NCBI RefSeq assembly: GCF_900116545.1
Contig: NZ_FPCK01000001.1
Location: 1,240,001 to 1,304,000 of the forward strand
Reading direction: 5' to 3'
From: Devosia crocina
Lineage (GTDB): Bacteria > Pseudomonadota > Alphaproteobacteria > Rhizobiales > Devosiaceae
DNA length: 64,000 bases
The translations under genes were made by a program, and so were the position numbers. Below the pieces are notes generated by a model, which saw nothing but the letters and a program-made list of their open reading frames with translations, searched no databases and was not told where the DNA came from. Below are positions 18,493 through 27,016 of the stretch, piece after piece. Within the stretch, counting starts at the first letter, position 1. The number at the start of each line of letters is the position of its first letter.

Positions 18493-18906
18493 ATGAGCAC
18501 GTTCAAAAGCCGGACATTAAGTGTCACAATCAATCGGAACTGGCGAGACGTTTATTCTTATGCCGCCGAGCCGGCCAATATGGTGCATTGGGCAGCAGGG
18601 CTCGGCGCGGGCTTCGAGGGGGAGGGCCTGGAGTGGAAAGCGCATGGGGCTGGTGGGACCGCCGTTCGTATCCGTTTCACCCAGCGCAACGAGTTCGGCG
18701 TTCTGGACCATGACGTTTTCGTCGATGGCCGGATCGTTCACGTGCCGTTGCGCGTGATGCCCAATGGTGATGGGGCCGAGGTTTCTTTCCTGCTGCTGCA
18801 GACGCCGGATCTCGACGACGCTGCGTTCGAACGCGACGCCGAGGCTGTAAACAAGGACTTGCAGACTCTCAAAGCGATCATGGAAGATAGAGCCGGCGGC
18901 CGGTGA
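18493..18906 (+). CDS. SRPBCC-fold (START-like) protein
   Basis: This 137-residue soluble protein has the look of the Bet v1/SRPBCC fold: an N-terminal RTLSVTINRNWRDVYSYAAEPANMVHWAAG, a central beta-rich half and a C-terminal helix ending in DLQTLKAIMED. Such proteins bind hydrophobic ligands in a cavity; the ligand here is unknown. The ATG at 18493 has AAGGA five bases upstream and is preferred to the ATG at 18487. It is divergent from rpe. Confidence 0.72.
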   Translation: MSTFKSRTLSVTINRNWRDVYSYAAEPANMVHWAAGLGAGFEGEGLEWKAHGAGGTAVRIRFTQRNEFGVLDHDVFVDGRIVHVPLRVMPNGDGAEVSFLLLQTPDLDDAAFERDAEAVNKDLQTLKAIMEDRAGGR

Positions 18907-18938
18907 CGCCGGCTGCTCAAGCCCGCTTCGGCTTGTCG

Positions 18939-19157
18939 CTAGAATGACAATTCAGTGTCGCCCTTGGCCTGAGAAACCACCGCCGCAGGTATGGGCAGGG
19001 AAGGTTGGAAGCCCAGCTGTGCTCCGCACCACTGGCCCAAATCGCGTCGGCAATGCGAGCAGCCGATCAGGGTGCCCAAGGGCAGTTCCGACGTGGTTAC
19101 GGTGTTGATCGTACCGCAATGAAGACAAGTCAAAGTCGAAAGCGTTTGCAGACTCAT
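18939..19157 (-). CDS. Small double-CxxC (zinc-ribbon-like) protein
   Basis: This 72-residue protein has two CxxC pairs, at residues 11-14 (CLHC) and 33-36 (CSHC), spaced as in a zinc ribbon, plus one more Cys at 44. AGAGAG precedes the ATG. The C-terminal third is featureless. I do not recognise a named family. It is divergent from ccdA; a shared 215-base upstream region separates them, and nothing else was found in that region. Confidence 0.6.
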   Translation of the reverse strand: MSLQTLSTLTCLHCGTINTVTTSELPLGTLIGCSHCRRDLGQWCGAQLGFQPSLPIPAAVVSQAKGDTELSF

Positions 19158-19372
19158 GACACTACTCTCTGTGTCGTGGCGCAGCTTGACCTCTTGATAG
19201 GGGCATTTGACTGTGTCGCTGAAGCCACGGAAAGGGCAGCGACCACGCAGACCTTACGCCCGGGTTGCGGCGAAGTCACGCTCAATCGGGCTCACAAGGA
19301 CGCGAAGCGACGGGATGGCACATTGCCTTCGCCACCCAGCGCGGTAAACAGGGTCCAAACGGAGCGTCTGTT

Positions 19373-20107
19373 GTGGAATTTTCCTTGCCTCTGGTTATCG
19401 GCGCCGGGATCCTGAGCTTTCTCAGCCCATGCGTCCTGCCGCTGGTCCCGCCCTATTTGACCTATATGAGCGGGGCGAGTTTCGATCAGTTGCGGGCGGA
19501 GGCGGATGGGCCAGGCACGCTGACGCTGAAGGCTGCCTTCACATCCATTTTCTTTATTCTTGGATTTTCGGTGGTGTTCGTGGCACTCGGCGCCACTGCA
19601 ACCGCCTTCGGCCAGACATTCCGACAATTACTCCCGATCCTTACGCCCGTCGCCGGCGTCGTGATCATCGGCATGGGGCTGCATTTCCTCGGCGTCTATC
19701 GCTTTGCCTTTCTCGATCGCCAGATACGCCATAACGGGCCCGGCGTGGCCTCAGGGCCCTTGGGTGCGTTCCTCCTGGGGCTTGCCTTTGCGATTGGCTG
19801 GACGCCGTGTATAGGCCCGGTCCTTGCCGCTATCCTTTCGGTTGCAGCGAGCCGGGACACGGCCTGGGAAGGAGCGTCGCTGCTCGGCCTCTATTCGCTC
19901 GGGCTGGGGGTGCCGTTCTTCCTCGCCGGCATTGCCATCGGGCCATTCCTGACCTTCTTCCATTCCTTCAAGAAGCATCTGCACACGGTCGAGAAGATAA
20001 TGGGCGGTATCCTCGTAATCACGGGTCTGCTGTTCATCTCCGGCAATTTCACGCGTATATCCTTCTGGTTCTTGGAGACTTTTCCGGCGCTGGCCAATTT
20101 CGGCTGA
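19373..20107 (+). CDS. ccdA: Cytochrome c biogenesis protein CcdA
   Basis: This 244-residue inner-membrane thiol-disulfide transporter has six predicted membrane segments. The paired Cys of the DsbD/CcdA core are seen in FLSPCVLPLVPPYL (first helix) and IGWTPCIGPVL (fourth helix). CcdA passes electrons to periplasmic thioredoxin-like proteins for cytochrome c maturation. A GTG at 19373 with GGAG nine bases upstream is chosen; it yields the normal N-terminus right before helix 1, while the longer frame adds a non-hydrophobic 36-residue extension. Confidence 0.92.
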   Translation: MEFSLPLVIGAGILSFLSPCVLPLVPPYLTYMSGASFDQLRAEADGPGTLTLKAAFTSIFFILGFSVVFVALGATATAFGQTFRQLLPILTPVAGVVIIGMGLHFLGVYRFAFLDRQIRHNGPGVASGPLGAFLLGLAFAIGWTPCIGPVLAAILSVAASRDTAWEGASLLGLYSLGLGVPFFLAGIAIGPFLTFFHSFKKHLHTVEKIMGGILVITGLLFISGNFTRISFWFLETFPALANFG

Positions 20108-20222
20108 GCTAGAGCTTTCTTAACCCTGCTAACTTTTCCGCAGCTTGCTCGAGAATTGATCTGCGATCTTCAGGCGCAATTTACCCGCCTGGACAACACT
20201 GGCTGGGAAATGGGCAGGGAAA

Positions 20223-21470
20223 ATGGGTTTGGCGGACGCACAAAGCCAGCCGTTATTGCGGGATATTGCCGGTGAGGACGCGCTGACTGGTGCGCCCGAT
20301 CGTGGCATCGCGCAGACGCGCCATGTGTTCTCGGCTCGGATGAGCCGCGACATCGACGATGTTGAGGAGGTTTGGCGGATACTTTCTGTTGGGCCAATGG
20401 AATCGCCCGGACAGAGCTACAATTTCATTCGCCTCTGGATTGCCGATCGCGGCGTCGAGCACGCGAACAAGGCTTTCGTGGTTGGCGAGGTTGATGGCCA
20501 GCCGGTCGCGCTTCTGCCGCTTCATTGCCACCGCTATTTCGGGTTCAGCGTCTATACCTGGTTTCCGCGTTCGCAGGTTGGCGCCTATGCGCCGGTTTCG
20601 GACTACCGAAAGCTTTCGGAACTCGGACCCGAGGGGCGCGCCTCTCTTTGGTCGACGATGATCGGACAGTTGAGCGACGCCGATGCGGTATATCTGCGCA
20701 CTGTGCCCGAAGAGATCGCCGGCTACGGCGCGCTTTTTTCCGAGTTGGGCAAGGCTCTGGCAGTTGAAACGCTCTATCGTGCCGAGTTCAATTCCTGGGA
20801 GGAGTGCGACAAGCTCCAGCGCAGCCGCAGCCGGCGCAAGCATGATCGACAGCAGGGAGACCGGCTGGATGCGCTAGGCAAAGTCGAATTCGAACTCGTC
20901 ACCGATCGGGAGCAGGGGCTGGCCGCGATCGACGTCATGTTCCGGCAGCGTTCGGCGCGGTTCAAGGCGCAGGGCATTCGCGACACGTTTGTCGAAGACC
21001 GCCTGATAGAGTTCTACAAAACGGCGATGTGCCCCACTTCCGGTATCGATGTCCGGCTGCATGTGCTTCGGCTCGATGGGGAGATCGTTGCAGTGCGCTA
21101 TAATGTCGTCGAGGGCCACCGCATGTTTTGCCTGATCTCCTCGATGAGCGCCGACCCCGCCATTCAGGCTGGTTCGCCGGGGAAACAGTGCCTCTTGCGG
21201 GTAATGCAAACCGTGTTCGATGCGGGCATTGGGGTCTTCGATATGGGTTCGGGTTTCACCGACGAGAAGCGGCACTGGTGCAATGTGCAAATTCCGGTGC
21301 GCCAGCACTATGTGGGCTGCACGCTGCGGGGGCAAATCGCGGTGTCGCTGCACCAGCAGTTCCAACGGCTTCGCGCGCAGGCCAAGGCCAACGAAACGAT
21401 CCGCCGCGGATTGCGCCATCTGCGCCAGCTCGGCGACCGGTTCAGCGCTCGCGCCACGCCATCAGAATAG
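20223..21470 (+). CDS. GNAT-fold acyltransferase, BioF2/CelD-like
   Basis: This 415-residue protein resembles the Acetyltransf_6 (BioF2/CelD) group, tandem GNAT-like domains often linked to exopolysaccharide or cell-envelope modification. The C-terminal half carries the domain: FRQRSARFKAQG, DGEIVAVRYNVVEG, and a final FDMGSGFTDEKRHW, typical of this group. AGGGA lies just before the ATG. The substrate is unknown. Its last nine bases overlap the convergent radC. Confidence 0.78.
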   Translation: MGLADAQSQPLLRDIAGEDALTGAPDRGIAQTRHVFSARMSRDIDDVEEVWRILSVGPMESPGQSYNFIRLWIADRGVEHANKAFVVGEVDGQPVALLPLHCHRYFGFSVYTWFPRSQVGAYAPVSDYRKLSELGPEGRASLWSTMIGQLSDADAVYLRTVPEEIAGYGALFSELGKALAVETLYRAEFNSWEECDKLQRSRSRRKHDRQQGDRLDALGKVEFELVTDREQGLAAIDVMFRQRSARFKAQGIRDTFVEDRLIEFYKTAMCPTSGIDVRLHVLRLDGEIVAVRYNVVEGHRMFCLISSMSADPAIQAGSPGKQCLLRVMQTVFDAGIGVFDMGSGFTDEKRHWCNVQIPVRQHYVGCTLRGQIAVSLHQQFQRLRAQAKANETIRRGLRHLRQLGDRFSARATPSE

Positions 21471-22187
21471 TTTGAGGCCCTTGAGCGAGGCATGTCCGTC
21501 GCGCCCGATCACGATGTGATCGTGCAGAATGATGCCCATGGGCCGAGCGATGTCTGCAATTTCGCGCGTCATCCGCACATCCGCGGCCGATGGTGTCGGG
21601 TCGCCCGATGGGTGGTTGTGCAGGAGAATCAAGGCGGAAGCGGAGAGTTCGAGCGATCGCCTGATGACCTCGCGCGGATAGACCGGCGTGTGGTCGACTG
21701 TGCCGACCTGCTGCACTTCATCTGCAATCAGGCGATTTTTCTTGTCGAGAAAGAGGATGCGGAACTGTTCGACATTTTCGTAGGCCATAGCCGACTTGCA
21801 GTAGTCGAGCAGTTGTGACCAGGACGAGAGAATGGGCTTTTCGACATCGATCTGATCGCGGCCATAGCGCTGGGCCACGGCTTGCATAACCTTGAGATGG
21901 GTAACCGATGTGTCTCCGAGCCCCTTGATCGCGGCGAGGCGACGCGGTGATGCGCCAAGGACTTCCGAGATCGATCCAAAATGTGCAAGAAGGTCCTTGG
22001 CGAGAGCCTTGGTGTCGCGTTGCGGCAGAATGATGTGGAGCAGCAGCTCGAGCAACTCGTAGTCGGCGAGCGCCTCTCCGCCAACCGTGTTGAAACGTTC
22101 GCGCGCGCGTTCGCGGTGGCCCAGATAATGCGGCTTCATGGGGGCTTCCGCCAGACCCTTGGGTTTGTCGTCTGCCCCGTCGCTCAC
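21462..22187 (-). CDS. radC: RadC/JAB-domain protein
   Basis: This 241-residue protein has an N-terminal helix-hairpin-helix-like region (IKGLGDTSV) and a C-terminal JAMM/MPN metalloprotein domain. The metal motif is HNHPSGD with H190, H192 and D203. The biochemical role of RadC is unresolved; the original link to DNA repair was later questioned. The GTG start overlaps the map stop by four bases, and this map-radC order is common in Rhizobiales. Confidence 0.92.
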   Translation of the reverse strand: MSDGADDKPKGLAEAPMKPHYLGHRERARERFNTVGGEALADYELLELLLHIILPQRDTKALAKDLLAHFGSISEVLGASPRRLAAIKGLGDTSVTHLKVMQAVAQRYGRDQIDVEKPILSSWSQLLDYCKSAMAYENVEQFRILFLDKKNRLIADEVQQVGTVDHTPVYPREVIRRSLELSASALILLHNHPSGDPTPSAADVRMTREIADIARPMGIILHDHIVIGRDGHASLKGLKLF

Positions 22188-23020
22188 CTGGATTTCCGCG
22201 CTTCGAGTGGATTGAAAAGGCTGCCGGGAGAAACGGTGAAGACCTCGTTACCGGTTTCAGTGATGCCGATCGAGTGCTCGCACTGAGCCGAGAGGGTCCG
22301 GTCCCGCGTAACAGCCGTCCAGCCATCGGAAAGGATCTTCACGTGCGGCTTGCCGAGATTAATCATCGGCTCGATGGTGAAGATCATGCCCGGCTTGAGC
22401 GGCACGCCGGTGCCGGGCGTGCCGAAATGAAGGATATTCGGCTCGTCGTGAAACAGCCGCCCAACGCCGTGGCCCACGAAGTCGCGGACGACACTCATCC
22501 GTTCGCCCTCGGCAACCGCCTGGATCGCGGCGCCGATATCGCCCGTGGTGTTGCCGGGCCGCGCGGCCGCAAGGCCCGCTTCGAGGCTTGCATAGGTCAC
22601 TTCGATCAGGCGTTCGGCCTTGCGCGAGATTTCGCCCACCGGATACATGCGGCTCGAGTCGCCATACCAGCCATCAAGGATCAAGGTGAGGTCGACATTG
22701 ACGATGTCGCCCTCGCGCAGACCGCGGTCGTCGGGAATGCCGTGGCAGACAACATGATTGATCGATGTACAGATCGAGTGCCGATAGCCCTTGTAGAAGA
22801 GCGTCGCCGGTACGGCGCCGTTGTCACGGGCAAATTCGTAAGCGATCTGGTCGAGCTTGGCCGTGGGGACGCCGGGTTCGACGAAGTCGAAGAGAATATC
22901 GAGCGCTTGCGCGGTCAGCGCACTGGCCTTGCGCATGCCTTCAAAGCCTTCCGCCCCGTGGAGCGGAATGACGCCCGGGGTGCGACGAGACTTGGGCTGT
23001 GCTTCGACATAGGTAATCAT
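22184..23020 (-). CDS. map: Type I methionine aminopeptidase
   Basis: This 278-residue metallopeptidase removes initiator Met. The five metal ligands are visible: D in VNVDLTLILDGWYGDSSR (two Asp), the His in FVGHGVGR, and the Glu residues in FTIEPM and the terminal CEHSIGITE. The substrate His lies in NHVVCHGIP. The N-terminus carries about 15 residues beyond the catalytic core. It is co-transcribed with radC through a GTGA overlap. Confidence 0.96.
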   Translation of the reverse strand: MITYVEAQPKSRRTPGVIPLHGAEGFEGMRKASALTAQALDILFDFVEPGVPTAKLDQIAYEFARDNGAVPATLFYKGYRHSICTSINHVVCHGIPDDRGLREGDIVNVDLTLILDGWYGDSSRMYPVGEISRKAERLIEVTYASLEAGLAAARPGNTTGDIGAAIQAVAEGERMSVVRDFVGHGVGRLFHDEPNILHFGTPGTGVPLKPGMIFTIEPMINLGKPHVKILSDGWTAVTRDRTLSAQCEHSIGITETGNEVFTVSPGSLFNPLEARKSR

Positions 23021-23145
23021 TGAGAACTCCGAACCAGTGGTAAACCTAGTCAGTTGCCGGCCTGAATGAAAGAGCCTTGCAGCGCTGCTTGACGCGGGGG
23101 AAGGGCGGTTGCATTGCTGTGTGCCGAAAGCAGCGGAAAGCCCCT

Positions 23146-23916
23146 ATGACAACCGAAACGCGCGTGACTGCCGGTCTCCTGGTGATCGGTGACGAAATTC
23201 TCTCCGGCCGGACCAAGGACGTCAATATCGGCGCGGTCGCCGATTTTTGCACCGATCTCGGGATCGACCTGACCGAAGTGCGCGTGGTCAGCGATGTCGA
23301 AGAATCGATCATCGACGCCATCAACGCACTGCGCCAGCGCTATACCTATGTCTTCACCACGGGCGGCATCGGACCGACGCATGACGACATCACCGCAGAT
23401 GCCGTGGCGAGGGCTTTTGGCGTGGCGCTGCCCATCAACGACCAGGCACGCGCCATGCTCGAGGCGCGCTGGAAGGAGACCGGGACCGAAGTGAACGAGG
23501 CGCGGTTGCGCATGGCGCGCATTCCCGTCGGCGCCGATCTTATCGTCAATTCAGTCAGCGCGGCACCAGGTTTCCGCATTGGCAATGTGCATGTTATGGC
23601 GGGTGTGCCAGTGATCATGCGCGCCATGCTCGAGGCGTTGGCACCGACCCTGAAGGGCAGCAAAAGGGTGCAATCGGTTGTGGTCAAGGCCGCGGTGGGC
23701 GAAGGCACTCTAGGCGGGCCGCTCGCACAGTTGCAGGCCGAATACCCTGACGTCAAAATGGGATCTTATCCCCAGATGGGCAAAGATCGCGTGATGACCG
23801 AACTGGTGTTGCGATCATCAGATGAATCCAGGCTCGCAGAGGCTGCGGAAAAGCTCCGTCATCTCGTTGCGGCAGCACATCAAAAGGCCGGCGTGACGCC
23901 ACCTGACGGGGAATGA
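23146..23916 (+). CDS. Molybdopterin-binding/CinA N-terminal domain protein
   Basis: This 256-residue protein has the MoCF_biosynth fold found at the N-terminus of CinA: GLLVIGDEILSGRTKDVN, then FTTGGIGPTHDDIT, which carries the phosphate-binding loop. It lacks the CinA C-terminal nicotinamide-deamidase domain. Stand-alone members are common in Rhizobiales next to map; their substrate is not settled (ADP-ribose or NAD-derived compounds have been proposed for the family). The ATG at 23146 has GGAAAG upstream and aligns with the domain start. Confidence 0.85.
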   Translation: MTTETRVTAGLLVIGDEILSGRTKDVNIGAVADFCTDLGIDLTEVRVVSDVEESIIDAINALRQRYTYVFTTGGIGPTHDDITADAVARAFGVALPINDQARAMLEARWKETGTEVNEARLRMARIPVGADLIVNSVSAAPGFRIGNVHVMAGVPVIMRAMLEALAPTLKGSKRVQSVVVKAAVGEGTLGGPLAQLQAEYPDVKMGSYPQMGKDRVMTELVLRSSDESRLAEAAEKLRHLVAAAHQKAGVTPPDGE

Positions 23917-23990
23917 TTGGCGGATGCGTCCTACTTTGCTAAGGACGGTGGCAAATCGAGATCGAGAGGCGCTGGGCGCCAATTCCGGAG

Positions 23991-24497
23991 ATGCAAGCGT
24001 TGAGCAATCCCAATCAGAAGTCGTTTCCCGTCACTTGGGATCAGTTTCATCGCGACAGCCGCGCGCTGGCGTGGCGCCTTGCCAGCCTCGGCCCGTTCGA
24101 TGCGGTGGTCGCGATCGCGCGCGGTGGGCTCGTACCCGCAGCCATTGTGGCCCGCGAACTCAATATCCGTACCGTGGAAACGGTGGCGGCCAAGAGCTAT
24201 GACCACCAGAATCAGAGCGGTATCAAAATCCTCAAGGAGATCAGTCAGCCTGTTTTCGAACTGGCGAAGCAGGGCGGCAAGATCCTGATCGTCGACGATC
24301 TGGTGGATACCGGCAATACCGCGCGCGTTGTCCGCGAGATGCTGCCGGGTGCGCATTTTGCTACCGTCTACGCCAAGCCCAAGGGGCGGGAAATGGTGGA
24401 TACGTTCATTACCGAGGTCAGCCAGGACACATGGATTTTCTTCCCATGGGATCTCGACGTCGCCTATGTCGCTCCCATTTCGGGCGGCACCGACTGA
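23991..24497 (+). CDS. gpt: Xanthine phosphoribosyltransferase
   Basis: This 168-residue enzyme of the Gpt type salvages xanthine and guanine. The PRPP loop [14 protein letters not shown] is clear, along with the N-terminal ARGGLVPA and the base-binding WIFFPWD near the C-terminus. The annotated ATG has GGAG almost abutting it; a TTG nine bases later has better spacing and could be the true start. A hairpin follows downstream. Confidence 0.92.
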   Translation: MQALSNPNQKSFPVTWDQFHRDSRALAWRLASLGPFDAVVAIARGGLVPAAIVARELNIRTVETVAAKSYDHQNQSGIKILKEISQPVFELAKQGGKILIVDDLVDTGNTARVVREMLPGAHFATVYAKPKGREMVDTFITEVSQDTWIFFPWDLDVAYVAPISGGTD

Positions 24498-24510
24498 GCC
24501 TTTTGCTTAA

Positions 24511-24537
24511 GCTGCTTCCGCTACTGGCGGAGGCAGC
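24511..24537. terminator. Hairpin between convergent genes
   Basis: An 11-bp stem with one G-T pair (gctgcttccgc / gcggaggcagc) and a 5-base loop lies between gpt and the convergent methyltransferase gene. It has no T-run, so its strength as a terminator is uncertain. Confidence 0.45.
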
Positions 24538-24565
24538 GGCCGGATGAGCTTCCGATCTGGCCAGT

Positions 24566-25243
24566 TCAGGCGCGCTTCGTTGCCACCCAGGTGGTGTGCC
24601 GGGCACCACGGCCTCCCGCGCGAGCACGGACGCCGATTTCTTCTGGTTTGAAGCCGGCGCCTGCCAACCGCTTGGTGAATTGTGCGCTCGGATGGGCCGA
24701 CCAGACTGACAGCACCCCTCCTGCCTTGAGCCCCGACCAAGAACGCCGCAGCGCCTCGAGCCCGTAGAGCGCATCATTTTGCTCGCGGCTCACACCGTCC
24801 GGTCCATTGTCGACATCTAGAAGAATGGCGTCGAACTCCTGGCGCGCATCGGAGATGACCTTCCCTACGTCGGCGTTCAAAAGGCTGACGCGCGGATCAT
24901 GTAGACTGCTGCCGAACACAGGGGCAAGAGGGCCACGGGCCCAGGCGATGACCTCGGGCACGAGTTCAGCCACGACGATCTCGGCGTCGGCCGCAAAGCA
25001 CTTGAGCGCAGCGCGCAGGGTGAAGCCCATCCCCAGCCCGCCGATCAGTATACGCGCTTTCTTACGCGCGCCGATCCGTTCGGCAGTCAAGGTTGCCAGT
25101 GCTTCTTCCGAGCCGCTGAGCCGGCTGTTCATCAGCTCGTTCGTGCCAAGCATGATGGAAAATTCCTGATCCCGCTGCATCAGCCGCAACTGCGTCGTAT
25201 CGCCGGGAACAGTGGCGCTATCAAGTTGGACCCAGGGTTTCAT
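24566..25243 (-). CDS. Spermidine-synthase-like SAM-binding protein
   Basis: This 225-residue Rossmann-fold protein resembles spermidine synthase and its methyltransferase relatives: ILIGGLGMGFTLRAAL is the nucleotide-binding GxGxG loop, followed by EIVVAELVPEVIAW and the DAILLDVDNGPDG motif. It is shorter than true SpeE and lacks the usual N-terminal beta domain, so its substrate is unclear. The start has GAGAGCG upstream. It stands immediately downstream of a tRNA-Leu gene on the same strand. Confidence 0.8.
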   Translation of the reverse strand: MKPWVQLDSATVPGDTTQLRLMQRDQEFSIMLGTNELMNSRLSGSEEALATLTAERIGARKKARILIGGLGMGFTLRAALKCFAADAEIVVAELVPEVIAWARGPLAPVFGSSLHDPRVSLLNADVGKVISDARQEFDAILLDVDNGPDGVSREQNDALYGLEALRRSWSGLKAGGVLSVWSAHPSAQFTKRLAGAGFKPEEIGVRARAGGRGARHTTWVATKRA

Positions 25244-25290
25244 GACGCTCTCGAACTGCGGGTGTTGAGTGGCCGCTGGATTGAAGATGC

Positions 25291-25374
25291 TGGTGCGGGC
25301 GACGGGAATCGAACCCGTACGGCATAGCCGAGGGATTTTAAGTCCCTTGTGTCTACCAGTTTCACCACGCCCGC
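25291..25374 (-). tRNA. tRNA-Leu (UAA anticodon)
   Basis: Read on the minus strand the 84 bases form a class II tRNA with a 7-bp acceptor stem (gcgggcg/cgcccgc), a GGTTCGAATCCC-like T arm (gggttcgattccc) and an encoded CCA end. The anticodon loop is CTTAAAA, giving anticodon TAA, which reads UUA. The variable arm is long, as expected for leucine. No integrase or duplicated 3' end is seen nearby. Confidence 0.95.
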
Positions 25375-25452
25375 TTGGCTCGGCTGCCCGTGTTTGTCAC
25401 AAGGCGATGCGCATGACAATTGTGCTGCTGCGATTCTCGTTCTGGAGGACAA

Positions 25453-25833
25453 ATGATCGAACGAATTGAAACGGGCATTGCGCCATCCTCCGCACCCATC
25501 AATGACGCCGTGCGTGCAGGCAAGCATGTCTGGCTGGTGGCGATCGCGGAAGACCCTCGTACTGGCGAGATCGTCGACGGTGGTATCGAAGCGCAGACGC
25601 GCCGGTGTATCCAGAACCTTGAGATCGGCGTCAAAGCGGCGGGTGGTACGCTCGCCAACCTTGCGATGGTGCAGATCTTTCTGGTGGATAGTGCCGACGC
25701 GCCGGGCATGAACGCGGTCTACCGCGAGTTCTTCACCGCGCAACCTTTTCCGGTTCGCGCCACTGTGGTCGTCAAGGAATTGCTGGCCAACGGGCTGCGC
25801 ATCGAGATGACGGCGACTGCGGTGCTCGACTGA
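25453..25833 (+). CDS. RidA family protein
   Basis: This 126-residue protein matches the RidA/YjgF/YER057c family of trimeric enamine/imine deaminases. Family features are an N-terminal GIAPSSAPINDAVRAGKHVWL, the strand IVDGGIEAQTRRCIQNLE and the C-terminal FPVRATVVVKELLANGLRIEMTA. The conserved Arg needed for deaminase activity is present in PVRATV. GGAGG lies just upstream of the ATG. The stop overlaps the next start (TGATG). Confidence 0.88.
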   Translation: MIERIETGIAPSSAPINDAVRAGKHVWLVAIAEDPRTGEIVDGGIEAQTRRCIQNLEIGVKAAGGTLANLAMVQIFLVDSADAPGMNAVYREFFTAQPFPVRATVVVKELLANGLRIEMTATAVLD

Positions 25834-26114
25834 TGCTGCTCAAGCTTTCGCTTCTCGAGGAGATAAAGGCGGGCAAGGTCGATGTGGTTTTCCGCAGGTG
25901 GAACCGGCCGACCGTGAAATCAGGCGGCACGCTCAAGACCAAGCTGGGTCAGCTCTCGATCATTTCCGTCACCGATATGACGCCGGATGATGTTACCGAG
26001 TTTGACGCCCAGCGGGCGGGCTTTGCCGATGTCGCGGCATTCTGGCGATGGCTCGATACGATGAAGGAAGGCAGCATCTTCCAGCGAATCGAGGTGCGTT
26101 TCGAAGACGAATAA
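25833..26114 (+). CDS. ASCH/PUA-like domain protein
   Basis: This 93-residue protein has the layout of the ASCH domain: LLEEIKAGKVDVVFR with the basic pattern near the N-terminus, a GGTLKTKLG turn, and a GFADVAAFWRWLD helix late in the sequence. ASCH domains are PUA-like and proposed to bind RNA or modified nucleotides. The assignment rests on pattern only. It is coupled to the RidA gene by a one-base TGATG overlap. Confidence 0.6.
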   Translation: MLLKLSLLEEIKAGKVDVVFRRWNRPTVKSGGTLKTKLGQLSIISVTDMTPDDVTEFDAQRAGFADVAAFWRWLDTMKEGSIFQRIEVRFEDE

Positions 26115-26153
26115 TCGTCTTTCCACACTGGTCAGATGGACCAGGGGACAAGC

Positions 26154-26813
26154 TCAAAATGGAGTTGGAGCGACGAAGGTCATGAATTCGCCGCTTGTGG
26201 GATGGGTGAAGCCAAGTTCAGCGGCGTGAAGCTGTAGACGGTCGGCAGCCACCAGATCCGCACCTTCAGCGTAGAAAGCGTCACCCAGGATGACATGGCC
26301 AAGCGCCTTCATGTGAACGCGTAACTGATGGGTGCGGCCGGTGCGCGGCACGAGCTTGACCCTGGTAGCATACGCCTCCCGCTCGATCACTTCCCAATCA
26401 GTCAGGGCATGACGGCCGTTCTCGTAATCGACGCGTTGCCGCGGCTTGTTTTCCCAGTCGGTTGCGAGCGGAAGATCGATGGTGCCCCGGTCGTCCGCGA
26501 CCAAACCCGAAACGCGTGCGATATAGCTTTTCGTGGTCTGTCGATGCTCGAACTGACTGCCGATCCGGCCATGCGCGCGCTTGTTGAGCGCCATAACCAT
26601 GACCCCGGACGTATCCTTGTCGAGGCGATGGCACATGCCCGCGGTGGGCCAGGTTTGGTGTGCGCGATACTCGATGCAGTCCCAGAGACTCGGATCTTTG
26701 CCAGGAACGCTCAGGAGCCCGCTCTGCTTGTTGACCACAAGGATGTCCTCATCGACGTGCAAAACGTCGAGATATGGGTCCATCGGGGGAGAATAGTTGA
26801 GGAGAGTGGGCAT
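26154..26813 (-). CDS. RluA-family RNA pseudouridine synthase
   Basis: This 219-residue enzyme converts uridine to pseudouridine. The catalytic motif HRLDKDTSG (Asp of the family) is clear, with the later GRTHQLRVHM and GHVILGDAFY stretches. No S4 domain is visible, which fits RluA rather than RluC/D; RluA in E. coli modifies tRNA U32 and 23S U746. The start is uncertain: ATG codons at 26813 and 26783 are both possible, and 26813 is chosen for a GGA four bases upstream. Confidence 0.9.
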   Translation of the reverse strand: MPTLLNYSPPMDPYLDVLHVDEDILVVNKQSGLLSVPGKDPSLWDCIEYRAHQTWPTAGMCHRLDKDTSGVMVMALNKRAHGRIGSQFEHRQTTKSYIARVSGLVADDRGTIDLPLATDWENKPRQRVDYENGRHALTDWEVIEREAYATRVKLVPRTGRTHQLRVHMKALGHVILGDAFYAEGADLVAADRLQLHAAELGFTHPTSGEFMTFVAPTPF

Positions 26814-27016
26814 CGGTCCGGGCATGCACGCCCTCTAGCAGAGACTGACCGCATTCACCAAGCCTTCGCTGTCTTGGAGCGGAGCGGCGACAGGCTTAGG
26901 ATGCCATGATGATCGGCGCCGAGTGGGGCGGCAACCAAGGGCGTCATGCTGGCGTTGCAAATCTTCACCCTGGGAGCGGCCCCAGGACAAATGCAGTTCT
27001 CGTTCTAAGGATTTCC

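Noticed and set aside
25291..25374. tRNA-Leu as an integration site for a mobile element
   Set aside because: No integrase, duplicated 3' end or compositional shift is visible around it.
25240..25743. Minus-strand frame of 167 residues covering the tRNA and RidA gene
   Set aside because: It includes the translated tRNA-Leu (a GVVKLVDTRDLKSLG-type false peptide) and antisense of RidA.
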